DNA of 22,237 nucleotides from CAZOIA01 sp964579675 (GTDB lineage Bacteria; Planctomycetota; Phycisphaerae; UBA1845; PWPN01), in the NCBI GenBank assembly GCA_964579675.1, contig CAZOIA010000091.1, positions 1 through 22,237 on the forward strand, given 5' to 3'. Position 1 is the first letter of the stretch; every line of letters starts with the position of its first letter. Of the stretch, positions 7,223-14,329 are shown one piece after another. The position numbers were made by a program, and so were the translations under genes. The notes beneath the pieces were generated by a model. The model saw only the letters and a program-made list of their open reading frames with translations, ran no database searches and was not told where the DNA came from.

Positions 7223-7267
7223 TCGGTCTTCTCCAAATGCGCTGAAAGCCGCGAAGCAGCCGCTCAG

Positions 7268-7298
7268 CCACGATACTGCGGAGCGGCATCGTGGGCAA
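7268..7298 (-). promoter_or_regulatory. Promoter and operator candidate of the aldolase-dehydrogenase unit
   Basis: On the minus strand TTGCCC (7293-7298) and TATCGT (7270-7275) are spaced by 17 bases, placing the start near 7263. A perfect inverted repeat CCACGAT/ATCGTGG (7268-7274 and 7288-7294) has a 13-base spacer. It covers the -10 box and spacer and reaches into the -35 box. This is the geometry expected of a dimeric repressor site. The binding protein is unknown. Confidence 0.55.
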
Positions 7299-7324
7299 CG
7301 CCGTCACCATTCGCCTTGGGAGTA

Positions 7325-7353
7325 TTGCCGGCGGGCGCGGCCCCACATAGAAT
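7325..7353 (+). promoter_or_regulatory. Sigma70-like promoter of frr
   Basis: TTGCCG (7325-7330) and TAGAAT (7348-7353) are separated by exactly 17 bases. The start would be near 7360, about 35 bases before the frr ATG. It is divergent from the aldolase promoter, with 26 bases between the two -35 boxes. Confidence 0.6.
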
Positions 7354-7394
7354 ACCGCCCGGTCGTCGTATGGTGTTCCGTGGAGTTGACGCCC

Positions 7395-7961
7395 ATGCCC
7401 GCCGATGAGATCGAGTTCGAATGTGAAGAGTCGATGGAGAAGGCGGCCGATTTCCTCCGCCAGGAGCTGCGAACCGTGCGTACGGGCCGGGCCTCTCCCG
7501 GACTGGTGGATCATCTCAAGGTGCCGGTGGAGTCGTACGGCTCGACCATGGAGCTGCGGGAGTTGGCCAGCATCTCCGTGCCGCAGACGAACCTGTTGTT
7601 GCTCAAGCCATTCGACCCGGCCACGCTCAAGGATATCGAACGGGCGATTCAGACTTCGGACATCGGCATCACGCCGATGAGCGACGGCAAAGTGATCCGC
7701 CTGCCCGTGCCCCCTCTGTCCGGCGAGCGCCGCCAGCAGTTGCTGGGGCAGGTCCGCAAGCTCGGCGAGAAGCAGAAGGTCGCGATCCGGAACATCCGCC
7801 GCGACGCTAACAAGCAGATCGACGCGGAGCAGAAAGAGAAGAAGATTGCCGAGGACGACGCCGAGAGATCCAAGGAGAACGTCCAAGAACTCACGCGGAA
7901 GTTCGAGAACCAGGTGGACAAGCTGGTGTCGGCCAAGGCGAAGGAGATCGAGGAGGTCTGA
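7395..7961 (+). CDS. frr: Ribosome recycling factor
   Basis: RRF, together with EF-G, splits the post-termination ribosome into subunits in the cytoplasm. The 188-residue protein matches the family along its length: LRTVRTGRASPGLVDHLKV near the N-terminus, a central SISVPQTNLLLLKPFD and ISTSD-like QTSDIGITPMSDG segment, and the C-terminal RRDANKQIDAEQKEKKIAEDD helix. Length is typical (about 185). The ATG at 7395 has GGAG at 7382-7385. The open frame continues upstream to 6954, but that part is antisense to the aldolase gene and precedes the promoter. pyrH, its common upstream partner, is absent; frr here appears to be its own transcription unit ending at the hairpin 7963-7994. Confidence 0.95.
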   Translation: MPADEIEFECEESMEKAADFLRQELRTVRTGRASPGLVDHLKVPVESYGSTMELRELASISVPQTNLLLLKPFDPATLKDIERAIQTSDIGITPMSDGKVIRLPVPPLSGERRQQLLGQVRKLGEKQKVAIRNIRRDANKQIDAEQKEKKIAEDDAERSKENVQELTRKFENQVDKLVSAKAKEIEEV

Positions 7962-7962
7962 A

Positions 7963-7994
7963 TACCCGGGCTGACCGATTCTGTTGCCCGGGTA
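7963..7994 (+). terminator. Hairpin terminator candidate after frr
   Basis: TACCCGGGC (7963-7971) and GCCCGGGTA (7986-7994) form a perfect 9-bp stem with a 14-base loop, starting two bases after the frr stop codon. No U-run follows (ATCATAACT), so it may act with Rho or as a 3'-end stabiliser. Confidence 0.5.
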
Positions 7995-8138
7995 ATCATA
8001 ACTCCAGAGAGTTGCGGGCATGAGCCCGCGCGGCCGTTCGGTTACAGAAGCGGGGCCGGATCCCACATGGGCATTTAGCGCCGCCGGAATCGGCGCGGGA
8101 TCTGTCCGCGGGGATTCCGAACGGCTACGATACCCGGG

Positions 8139-9452
8139 ATGGCGCGAGAACAGGTGTACAAGTCTCAAGCCGCCGGTCTTCGCGCGAGCAGACCGGAGCC
8201 CCCCGCCGCCGGCCGCCACCCGCCGCTGGCGATCTATCACCATCCGGTCATTGCAATCAGTCTGATCCTTATTCTGGCCTCGGGGGTGCAGATCGGCGTC
8301 TGGCTGGTCAGCACACGACTGCCCTCGCCTACGATCCGCAAACCCTCCTTCGTGACCGTTCACGGTCTTCTGTTTGAGATGCTTGAGGAGACCATCTCCC
8401 GGCAGGCAGGCGAGAACGGCGCGAATCGGCCGGTGATGTTCATCGGTTGTCTGGTGGTTTCGCTGTTATCCGGCCTCGCCTGGTACGGGGCGGCCCGCAT
8501 CTCGGTGGGGCCGGCGTGGGGATTGTGGACCGGCCTGTGCTGGGTCGCCCATCCGTCGTTCGCATTCCTGGCTCAGCGTCCCACTAAACTGACGCTGCTG
8601 ATCGCATTGATACCGATCGTGTGGTGTCTACTGCTGTGGTGGAACCGGTCCCGGCGACGGCGGACAGCCTTTGTCCTTGGTCTGGCTCTGGGGTTGCTGT
8701 CGCTGGCCAGTATTCAAGGTGTTCTTCTTCTGCCCGCGATCATACTGGCCATGCTGTTCGGCGGCCGGGGCGGAGGCAAACGATGCTCAGGTGCTGCCCT
8801 GGTCCTGGCCGGATTTGGCTTGCTGGCGGCGCCTTCGGTTGTCCTGATGGTCCCGCGGCTCACGAGGAGCGTAAGAGGCGCCGAGGCTTACAACATCAAG
8901 CAGACGATGGAAGCCAGTCTGTGGAATGCGTTTGACGATGGCGACGGTTCGCCGGTGGCTGAGGCCGCTCATGTCCAATGCTCGTCTCATCCCCGAGGGC
9001 ATCGGCCGTCGCCGTTGGGATTCCTCGGCTTGCAGTTGCGGCAATCGCCGCGGGCGGTGGCGGTGTGGTTCGGCCAGCGACTCTGGCGGACGCTGTCTGC
9101 CACCGCGGACGGCCGCCTTCACCGGGTCCTGCTGGTCCTGCAACTCCTGTGGCTGGTACCGGCGCTCTGGGGATACCTTGTCGCCCTGGGGTACCCCCCC
9201 TGGCGATGGGAAGCCGGCACCGCCGGGCTGTTCCTGGCCGCCTCGTGGATCCTGGCCGGCTTTGCCGAACCGCTGGCCCGGAATCTGACCCCAGTCGGCG
9301 GCTTCGGGATTATCTTCGCCATGGTGGGTGTGGCGGACGTGTACGAACGGATCTTCGGCCGCCGGCTGACGGACCCCAGCCTAGCCGCCCGGGCCCGCCG
9401 ATCACGCCCGGCTAAACTGGCGCCGAACCGTCACCCCACCCGCCTGTCCTGA
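8139..9452 (+). CDS. Polytopic membrane protein, function unknown (GT-C-like appearance)
   Basis: This 437-residue protein has about nine hydrophobic segments, for example residues 36-58 (ISLILILASGVQIG), 97-121, a block near 150-175 (LLIALIPIVWCLLLWW), a pair around 185-215, and later ones at VLLVLQLLWLVPALWG and GTAGLFLAASWILAG. A hydrophilic stretch of roughly 75 residues (SVRGAEAYNIK to QSPRAVAV) separates the two halves. The overall layout recalls integral-membrane glycosyltransferases of the PMT/ArnT type, but I find no acidic DD/DE pair in the first loop, so no function is assigned. The ATG at 8139 has no Shine-Dalgarno; a TACGAT box ends 7 bases before it, so the message may be leaderless. 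It lies alone between frr and the HNH gene. Confidence 0.65.
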   Translation: MAREQVYKSQAAGLRASRPEPPAAGRHPPLAIYHHPVIAISLILILASGVQIGVWLVSTRLPSPTIRKPSFVTVHGLLFEMLEETISRQAGENGANRPVMFIGCLVVSLLSGLAWYGAARISVGPAWGLWTGLCWVAHPSFAFLAQRPTKLTLLIALIPIVWCLLLWWNRSRRRRTAFVLGLALGLLSLASIQGVLLLPAIILAMLFGGRGGGKRCSGAALVLAGFGLLAAPSVVLMVPRLTRSVRGAEAYNIKQTMEASLWNAFDDGDGSPVAEAAHVQCSSHPRGHRPSPLGFLGLQLRQSPRAVAVWFGQRLWRTLSATADGRLHRVLLVLQLLWLVPALWGYLVALGYPPWRWEAGTAGLFLAASWILAGFAEPLARNLTPVGGFGIIFAMVGVADVYERIFGRRLTDPSLAARARRSRPAKLAPNRHPTRLS

Positions 9453-9479
9453 TCACCGGTCCCCCGCTCAGCCTCGCCG

Positions 9480-9508
9480 TTGCAGTGTCCGCAAGGTCCT
9501 CCTATAAT
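9480..9508 (+). promoter_or_regulatory. Sigma70-like promoter of the HNH gene
   Basis: TTGCAG (9480-9485), a 17-base spacer and a perfect TATAAT (9503-9508) put the start near 9515. This rules out the TTG at 9508 as the first codon of the HNH protein and implies a leader of about 120 bases. Confidence 0.65.
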
Positions 9509-9539
9509 TGAAGAGACAAGGGACCGTAATTGCGGCTGC

Positions 9540-9581
9540 GGGCACGTGTACCTCGTGGACGTGCCGGGCACGTAAGGAGGG
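9540..9581 (+). promoter_or_regulatory. Structured 5' leader with a free-standing Shine-Dalgarno
   Basis: GGCACGT (9541-9547) can pair with ACGTGCC (9559-9565). The sequence GGGCACGT occurs again at 9566-9573, immediately before a strong AAGGAGGG (9574-9581). No in-frame start codon for the HNH gene follows that site at normal distance. Its target may be the short ATG frame at 9596, 14 bases on. Regulation through this leader is inferred from layout only. Confidence 0.35.
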
Positions 9582-9595
9582 TATAGTCTTCCCCG

Positions 9596-9640
9596 ATGCG
9601 CTTTCGATACCTGCCGGGTTGGATCCGGTTTCAGGCTTGA
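9596..9640 (+). CDS. Candidate 14-residue leader peptide overlapping the HNH start
   Basis: An ATG at 9596 opens a 14-codon frame ending in TGA at 9638-9640. This overlaps the TTG (9637-9639) proposed as start of the HNH protein in a TTGA arrangement like the ATGA overlaps elsewhere in the window. AAGGAGGG lies 14 bases upstream, farther than ideal. The peptide reads MRFRYLPGWIRFQA and has no run of a single regulatory amino acid. It may be chance. Confidence 0.2.
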   Translation: MRFRYLPGWIRFQA

Positions 9641-10245
9641 GTCACCATGTGCTCATCCTGAACCGGAATTATATGGCCATCCGCGTCACAACCGCGCGGC
9701 GGGCATTCTCCCTACTCTATCGCGAGCTCGCCGAGGTCGTCCACATCGAGGACGGTGAGTACCTCTCGTACGACTTCGAAACCTGGCGCGAGGTGAGCGA
9801 GTTGAAAAAGCGTTTCGAACCCCACCAGTACGATTGGGTGCGGACAGTCCGGTTCAGCCTGGTTGTGCCGCGGATCATGCGGCTCATTTTCTACGATCGT
9901 CTGCCGCGCAAGGACGTGAAGTTCAACCGCCGCAACATCTTCGCCCGGGACGGCGGCCGCTGCCAGTATTGCGGAAAGAAGTTCCCGTCCAGCGAATTGA
10001 GCCTCGACCACGTGCTGCCCCGAAGCCAGGGTGGCAAAACGACGTGGGACAACGTCGTCTGTTGCTGCCTGGCGTGCAACGTCCGCAAAGGCGGCCGGAC
10101 ACCCCAGCAGTCCCATATGAAGCTGATCGTCAAGCCGCACAAACCCCGCCGTTGCCCGGTGATCAACGTGAAGCTGTCGAACGTGCGCTACCGGTCCTGG
10201 AAGCAATTCCTCGATCACGCCTACTGGAGTGTCGAGCTCAAGTGA
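9637..10245 (+). CDS. HNH endonuclease family protein (McrA-like)
   Basis: HNH proteins are metal-dependent nucleases; this subfamily is widespread and mostly of unknown role. The N-terminal part (HHVLILNRNYMAIRV...RRAFSLLY) and a central acidic segment match the family layout. The HNH core follows with zinc-type pairs CQYCGKKF and CCCLAC around LDHVLPRSQGGKTTWDN, which includes the catalytic DH and the N of HNH. About 202 residues are read from TTG at 9637, the first start after the promoter at 9480-9508 that keeps the conserved N-terminus. GTG at 9646 or TTG at 9619 are alternatives. It is convergent with the PgeF-like gene, 23 bases away. No methylase or other restriction partner is adjacent, so a restriction role is unsupported. 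Confidence 0.8.
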   Translation: MSHHVLILNRNYMAIRVTTARRAFSLLYRELAEVVHIEDGEYLSYDFETWREVSELKKRFEPHQYDWVRTVRFSLVVPRIMRLIFYDRLPRKDVKFNRRNIFARDGGRCQYCGKKFPSSELSLDHVLPRSQGGKTTWDNVVCCCLACNVRKGGRTPQQSHMKLIVKPHKPRRCPVINVKLSNVRYRSWKQFLDHAYWSVELK

Positions 10246-10268
10246 CTCCTTGGCGAATGGCCCCCCGC

Positions 10269-11042
10269 TCAGCGCAGGGCGAGGAACGCCGCAAACCGCC
10301 CCGCATCAGGCCCGTCGCGCCGGTGGCTCCAGAACCGTTCGTCGCAGATGCTGCAGATAGAAGCGGTCTCGATGCGCTCCGGTCGGACCCCGGCCCCCAC
10401 GAGCTGCTGGTGATTGGCAGTCCACAGATCGAATAGGAGGCGCCCGCCCTTCTCGACGAAGCATGCCTGGGGATCATCGAGGCGGGTTCGGGCGATTCGC
10501 CAGACCTGCCGGCTCACCTCGTAGCAGCAGGGTCCCGCGGACGGCGTCACCGCCGCGAGCAGCCGGGCCGGGTCGCTGCCGAACGCCCGTTGCATCTGGC
10601 GGACCAAGTTCTCCGCCGCCCGGGCGAGGGTCCCGTGCCAGCTCGCGTGCACCGCGCCGACCGCCGGACGGTCCGGATCATAGGCACACACCAGCGGGCA
10701 ATCAGCCGACAGCAGGATAATGGGCACCGCCCGGCGATCGGTTATCAATCCATCGACAAGCCGAACGGCTGATTCCCGCCCGTCGCGCCCGCAGCCGATG
10801 TCCGCATCCTCGAGTGGCAACACCTCGCTGCCGAGAATCTGCTCGGGCGACGTCAATCGCTCGAAGGGAAACCCGAGCACCTGGCAGACGCGCCGCCGCC
10901 AGTGGATCGCGTCCGCCCGCCCGATGCCTCGATCTGGTGCGTAGTTCTGCGGCCGGGTTGTAATCGCGTGCGCCACCCCGGGCTCAGACGACAACCGCTC
11001 GAAGTGAAGCAGCGCCAGATCACCGTACGACTTGGAGATCAC
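10269..11042 (-). CDS. pgeF: PgeF/YfiH/LACC1 (multicopper polyphenol oxidase) family protein with a changed metal site
   Basis: Proteins of this family include purine nucleoside-active enzymes (LACC1/YfiH) and the peptidoglycan-editing factor PgeF. The 257-residue sequence has the family landmarks SADCPLV (C115), VGAVHASWHGT (H132), SAGPCCYEV and a C-terminal CSICDERFWSHRRDG. The usual QVHG motif, whose histidine is one of the three metal ligands, reads EQILG (L70). The codon is CTC, one base from CAC. Start is GTG at 11042 with only a weak ribosome site. It follows the dehydrogenase gene by 39 bases on the same strand and may be co-transcribed. Family assignment is solid; activity is uncertain because of the lost ligand. 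Confidence 0.85.
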   Translation of the reverse strand: MISKSYGDLALLHFERLSSEPGVAHAITTRPQNYAPDRGIGRADAIHWRRRVCQVLGFPFERLTSPEQILGSEVLPLEDADIGCGRDGRESAVRLVDGLITDRRAVPIILLSADCPLVCAYDPDRPAVGAVHASWHGTLARAAENLVRQMQRAFGSDPARLLAAVTPSAGPCCYEVSRQVWRIARTRLDDPQACFVEKGGRLLFDLWTANHQQLVGAGVRPERIETASICSICDERFWSHRRDGPDAGRFAAFLALR

Positions 11043-11081
11043 CTCTAACCGATCCCGGCACCCCGAATCCTGAACGCTCTG

Positions 11082-12038
11082 TTATGCCCCCATCTTCAGC
11101 AGGATCTTGATATAGCGAGGATCAGCCGCCATCTCGAAAGCTTCCACGCCCTTGCTCAACGGGAGTTGGCGAGAGATCATCGATTCCACGTCGATTTGCC
11201 GGCGGGCCAGGGCATTGATCGCCTCGGGAAACGGCCCGCAACGACTGCCCAGCAGCGTAACCTCATTGATCACGATCGGGGCCAGGTTCAACGGGGCTGA
11301 ACGCGCGTAAGTGCTCTTGAGGACCAGCGTCCCTCTTGGCCGGACGAGCCGCGCGGCGATATCAAAACCCTCCGGCGAGCCGCTGCACGCCACCACCAGA
11401 TCGCGGTTCCCGCGCGGGACCAGTTCCGACGCGTGGACCGTCTGAATCCCCTTTTTCTCACAGAAGTTCAGCGTCAACTCGTTCCGCCCGACCACCTCGA
11501 GCTTACACCCGGTCGTGCGCAGCACCTGAGCCACGAGCAACCCCAATCGCCCCGAGCCCACAACCGCCACCTGCATCCGTTTTTCGATCGGGCACTGCTT
11601 GATCACCTGGTAGGCAGCGGCGAGCGGCTCGACGAAAACCGCCTGCTCATCGCTGACCGCATCCGGAAGCTCGTGAAGGTTGCGCTCGGGAACCGCCACC
11701 AGGTCCGCGAACGCGCCGTCCCGCCCGTCAATGCCGATCACCGTCCGCCGGCGGCAGTGGTTCGCCAGCCCGTGCTGGCACATGTCGCAACTGCCGCAGA
11801 CGCAACTGATTTCCGCTACCACGCGTTTAGCCCGCCACCGCCGCGGCCCCTTCACGACCGTCCCGACGAACTCATGGCCCGGCACGCCGGCAAAGCCCAT
11901 ATAGCCCCGCGTGATCTCCAGATCGGTCGCGCAGATACCGGCAAGCTTGACCGCGATGAGCACCTCGCCCGGGCCCGGCGACGGGTCGGCGTACCGCCTA
12001 TCGAGGCGAAGCTCCTCGTTGAAGTAGAGGGCGTTCAC
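11082..12038 (-). CDS. Zinc-binding alcohol dehydrogenase (medium-chain family)
   Basis: This protein has the full classical layout. The catalytic zinc site is C in LAGICATD, H-E in VPGHEF, and E in VEPLAAAY. The structural zinc cluster is C-x2-C-x2-C-x7-C around CVCGSCDMCQHGLANHC, with the four ligands being its later cysteines. The Rossmann motif is VVGSGRLGLL. It is expected to oxidise an alcohol or sugar alcohol with NAD(P) in the cytosol; the substrate is unknown. I choose GTG at 12038 because the protein then begins with an ALYF strand as in relatives. The frame is open to GTG at 12071. At 318 residues it is slightly shorter than the usual 340. The PgeF-like gene follows 39 bases downstream. 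Confidence 0.82.
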   Translation of the reverse strand: MNALYFNEELRLDRRYADPSPGPGEVLIAVKLAGICATDLEITRGYMGFAGVPGHEFVGTVVKGPRRWRAKRVVAEISCVCGSCDMCQHGLANHCRRRTVIGIDGRDGAFADLVAVPERNLHELPDAVSDEQAVFVEPLAAAYQVIKQCPIEKRMQVAVVGSGRLGLLVAQVLRTTGCKLEVVGRNELTLNFCEKKGIQTVHASELVPRGNRDLVVACSGSPEGFDIAARLVRPRGTLVLKSTYARSAPLNLAPIVINEVTLLGSRCGPFPEAINALARRQIDVESMISRQLPLSKGVEAFEMAADPRYIKILLKMGA

Positions 12039-12042
12039 CGCA

Positions 12043-12054
12043 AGGAACGTTCCT
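12043..12054 (-). promoter_or_regulatory. Perfect 12-bp palindrome just upstream of the dehydrogenase start
   Basis: AGGAACGTTCCT is self-complementary over all 12 bases and ends 4 bases before the proposed GTG start at 12038. It contains the only AGGA in the region, so it could be an operator or could mask the ribosome site by dimer or hairpin pairing. The role is inferred. Confidence 0.3.
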
Positions 12055-12091
12055 GTAAGCAGTACCACCACCTAAGGCGGAACGCCTTCTC

Positions 12092-12175
12092 CTGGTCCGC
12101 AACCAAAGAGGAACCTTGTGGAGGGACATGCGCGCAAAGCGCGCTCATGTCTCGCCGTAAGGTTCTAAGGACCAG
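12092..12175. repeat. 84-base imperfect inverted repeat in a divergent intergenic region
   Basis: Nested arms pair across a centre near 12137. They are CTGGTCC/GGACCAG (12092-12098, 12169-12175), GAACCTT/AAGGTTC (12111-12117, 12159-12165), GACATG/CATGTC (12125-12130, 12146-12151) and CGCGC/GCGCG (12131-12135, 12139-12143) around an AAA loop. A separate AAGGCG/CGCCTT hairpin lies at 12074-12088. The 341-base stretch 12039-12379 has no gene. Further right, TATAGT at 12242-12247 could be a weak trpA -10 box with a poor -35. The element may be a structured RNA, a cruciform or a mobile palindromic unit. Confidence 0.5.
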
Positions 12176-12379
12176 CCAGTATCGACCGTCGCCCCCCTAC
12201 CGTCAATCCACCGGCCGCTGGATTCGCGCGTCCTGGGCCGCTATAGTCATCGGCAACTCCGCGAAGTCGGACCCGCAACGCCCAAGGGCGAAAGGCTGGA
12301 GCCGCGGCGGATTTGACCGGCGCGGCGCGCGTGGCGGTGGCAAAGGACACGCGGTGATTCAGTCACAGTTAGAACTATC

Positions 12380-13195
12380 ATGAATGAAACGAATCGCGTT
12401 GATCAGGCCCTCGCGGATCTCGCCGCCGCCGGCAAGAAGGGCCTTCTTCCATACGTCACGGCGGGATTGCCCGATCTGGCAACCACCGAGCGGGTGCTAG
12501 ACGCGCTAGCAGCCCTGGGCGTGACCGCCGTGGAGTTGGGCTTCCCTTATTCGGACCCGATCGCCGACGGACCCACGATCCAGGCCTCCTACACCCGGGC
12601 CCTGGACGCTGGCGTTCGCGCCCGGGACATCCTGACCATGGTGTCGCGGTTCCGCAAACGCTCTCAATTGCCGCTGCTCGCCATGCTCTCCTACTCCATC
12701 GTCCACCGGATCGGGCTGACGACATTCATCGCCCTGGCCCGCGATGCCGGTATCGACGGCTTGATCCTGCCCGACCTGTCGCTCGAAGAAGCCCCCCAAA
12801 TCTCCCAGCTCATAGCCGAGGCCGGCCTGCGGATGCCCATGCTCGTCTCCCCGGCCTCCACCCCCGAGCGCCGCCGGAAAATCGCCGCCACCTGCACCGG
12901 GTTCGTCTATTACATGTCCGTCACCGGCATCACCGGCGAACGCGATCAGCTCCCGCCCGAACTCGTCGCCAACGTGCGTCAACTGCGCCAGGCGTCGGGC
13001 AAACCGGTGGTCGTCGGGTTCGGGATCAGCACCGCCGGGCACGTCCGACTTGTCTGCTCAGTAGCGGACGGCGCGATCATCGGCAGCGCACTCGTCCGCC
13101 GCATGATGGAAGCCCAGGATGCCAACGGCACAACCGATGCCATTGTCAGCGCAGCTACCGACGCCGTTCGCGAATGGATGACCGGTTTGCCGTGA
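12380..13195 (+). CDS. trpA: Tryptophan synthase alpha subunit
   Basis: TrpA cleaves indole-3-glycerol phosphate to indole and glyceraldehyde 3-phosphate. Indole is passed to TrpB in the alpha2beta2 complex. The 271-residue protein has the catalytic glutamate E52 in VELGFPYSDP and aspartate D63 in IADGPT. It also has the GLILPDLSLEE strand, YYMSVTGITGER (phosphate and loop region) and VVGFGIS. Length is normal. ATG at 12380 has no clear Shine-Dalgarno. trpB and other trp genes are not adjacent, so trpA is detached from its partner here. A hairpin follows three bases after the stop. I saw no tandem-Trp leader peptide or attenuator in the 200 bases upstream. Confidence 0.95.
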   Translation: MNETNRVDQALADLAAAGKKGLLPYVTAGLPDLATTERVLDALAALGVTAVELGFPYSDPIADGPTIQASYTRALDAGVRARDILTMVSRFRKRSQLPLLAMLSYSIVHRIGLTTFIALARDAGIDGLILPDLSLEEAPQISQLIAEAGLRMPMLVSPASTPERRRKIAATCTGFVYYMSVTGITGERDQLPPELVANVRQLRQASGKPVVVGFGISTAGHVRLVCSVADGAIIGSALVRRMMEAQDANGTTDAIVSAATDAVREWMTGLP

Positions 13196-13198
13196 TAT

Positions 13199-13279
13199 GA
13201 GCCGCAGGCTTCGTACAAGTTTACTGTGGGCAACGGCTCCGAGCCGGAGGTCGGTCAACACGTACGAAGTCCGCGGCTC
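13199..13279. terminator. Long inverted repeat between convergent trpA and xer genes
   Basis: An 18-base arm beginning GAGCCGCAGG (13199-13216) pairs with 13262-13279 with only two mismatches. Inside the loop a second perfect palindrome, CGGCTC-C-GAGCCG, adds structure. Starting three bases after the trpA stop and ending before the xer stop at 13316, it probably ends transcription from both sides. No U-run is evident. Confidence 0.5.
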
Positions 13280-13315
13280 CTCGCGGGAGAACTACGCCGT
13301 TGGCGTGGCGCGGAT

Positions 13316-14329
13316 CTACTGCCGCGGATGAAACTTCTGGTGGATCGCCTTGAGCCGCGAGGTGTCCACGTGCGTATAGACCTGCGTAGTGCTCACGTCG
13401 GCGTGGCCCAGGAGTTCCTGCACTACGCGCAGATCGGCCCCGCCGGCCAGCAGGTGCGTCGCGAAGCAGTGCCTCAGGGTGTGCGGCGACAACCTGCCGC
13501 TGATACCCATTCGCCGGGCATACTTGACCACCAGCCGCCAGCCGTTCGTCCGATCCAGTGGGCGCCCGGTGCGTGACACGAACAGCCGATCCGTCGAGAA
13601 CCCGTCCACCAACTGCGGCCTGAGTTGCTCCAGATAACTCCGTGTTGCCTCGACCGCTCGCGAGCCAATCGGAACCACCCGCTCCCGGCGCCCCTTCCCC
13701 ATGCAGCGCAGATAGCCAATGTCCAGATGGACGTCATTGGCCCGGAGCCCCACCAACTCGCTCACCCGCAGACCGGTAGCGTAGAAGAGCTCCAGGATAG
13801 CCCGATCACGCAGGGCAAGCGGATCGTCTTCGTCCGGCATGCCCAGGAGTGTGTCCACGTCGCGCGGGTTGAGGGTCTGAGGCAGGCGTTGCCATTTCTT
13901 AGGTGTATCGATCAGGGCGGCCACGTCCCGTTCGATGTAACCGTTGCGGTAGCAGAATCGGCAGAAAAGCTTGACCGGGACCAGGCGCCGGCTGATGGAA
14001 CTGACCGCCAGCCGCTCCTCCTCCCGCAGAGCGACCAAGAATGCCTGGATGTCTGTTGGTGATATCCGTCGAAAGTCGATGCGCCGCTCCTCGCAGAAGC
14101 GAGCCAGCGACCGCAAGTCGTTTCGATACGCGGCCAACGTATTCTCGGCCAGCCCCGCCTCTGCCCAAAGCTGGTTGAGGAACCTCTCTGCCAAAGCCTG
14201 CAGGCAGGAATCGGCTCCGGTCCGGAGCTGCGGCTCAGGCCGATTGCTCGACGGGCAGTCTGGTTTCGCTGCGGTGCTCAGCTCGTCGGATCTGATGGTA
14301 GACGGCACACGACTCATAATCGCCAACAC
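13316..14329 (-). CDS. xerD: Tyrosine recombinase, XerC/XerD type
   Basis: Xer recombinases resolve chromosome dimers at dif sites. The 337-residue protein has an N-terminal SAM-like core-binding domain (about 43-130, with AENTLAAYRNDLRSLARF). The catalytic domain carries the complete set R188 (TGLRVSEL), K212 (GKGRRER), H283 and R286 (SPHTLRH), H309 (LLGHADVSTT) and nucleophile Y318 (TQVYTHV). It is about 40 residues longer than E. coli XerD because of a polar N-terminal extension. The start is GTG at 14329 (AGGAGG some 13 bases upstream) or ATG at 14317; both lie inside the upstream small-protein gene. No integrase-type neighbours, att sites or phage genes are present, so a housekeeping role is likelier than mobility. 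XerC versus XerD cannot be settled here. Confidence 0.88.
   Translation of the reverse strand: MLAIMSRVPSTIRSDELSTAAKPDCPSSNRPEPQLRTGADSCLQALAERFLNQLWAEAGLAENTLAAYRNDLRSLARFCEERRIDFRRISPTDIQAFLVALREEERLAVSSISRRLVPVKLFCRFCYRNGYIERDVAALIDTPKKWQRLPQTLNPRDVDTLLGMPDEDDPLALRDRAILELFYATGLRVSELVGLRANDVHLDIGYLRCMGKGRRERVVPIGSRAVEATRSYLEQLRPQLVDGFSTDRLFVSRTGRPLDRTNGWRLVVKYARRMGISGRLSPHTLRHCFATHLLAGGADLRVVQELLGHADVSTTQVYTHVDTSRLKAIHQKFHPRQ

Noticed and set aside
12176..12379. Possible tryptophan attenuator before trpA
   Set aside because: No leader peptide with tandem Trp codons and no terminator/antiterminator pair could be found.
11433..12383. A 316-codon plus-strand open frame running up to trpA
   Set aside because: It is antisense to the zinc dehydrogenase and then crosses the inverted repeat; composition is Arg/His/Pro-rich with no recognisable domain.
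13316..14329. Xer gene as a sign of an integrated element
   Set aside because: There are no phage or transposon genes, att repeats or tRNA nearby, and neighbours are housekeeping genes.
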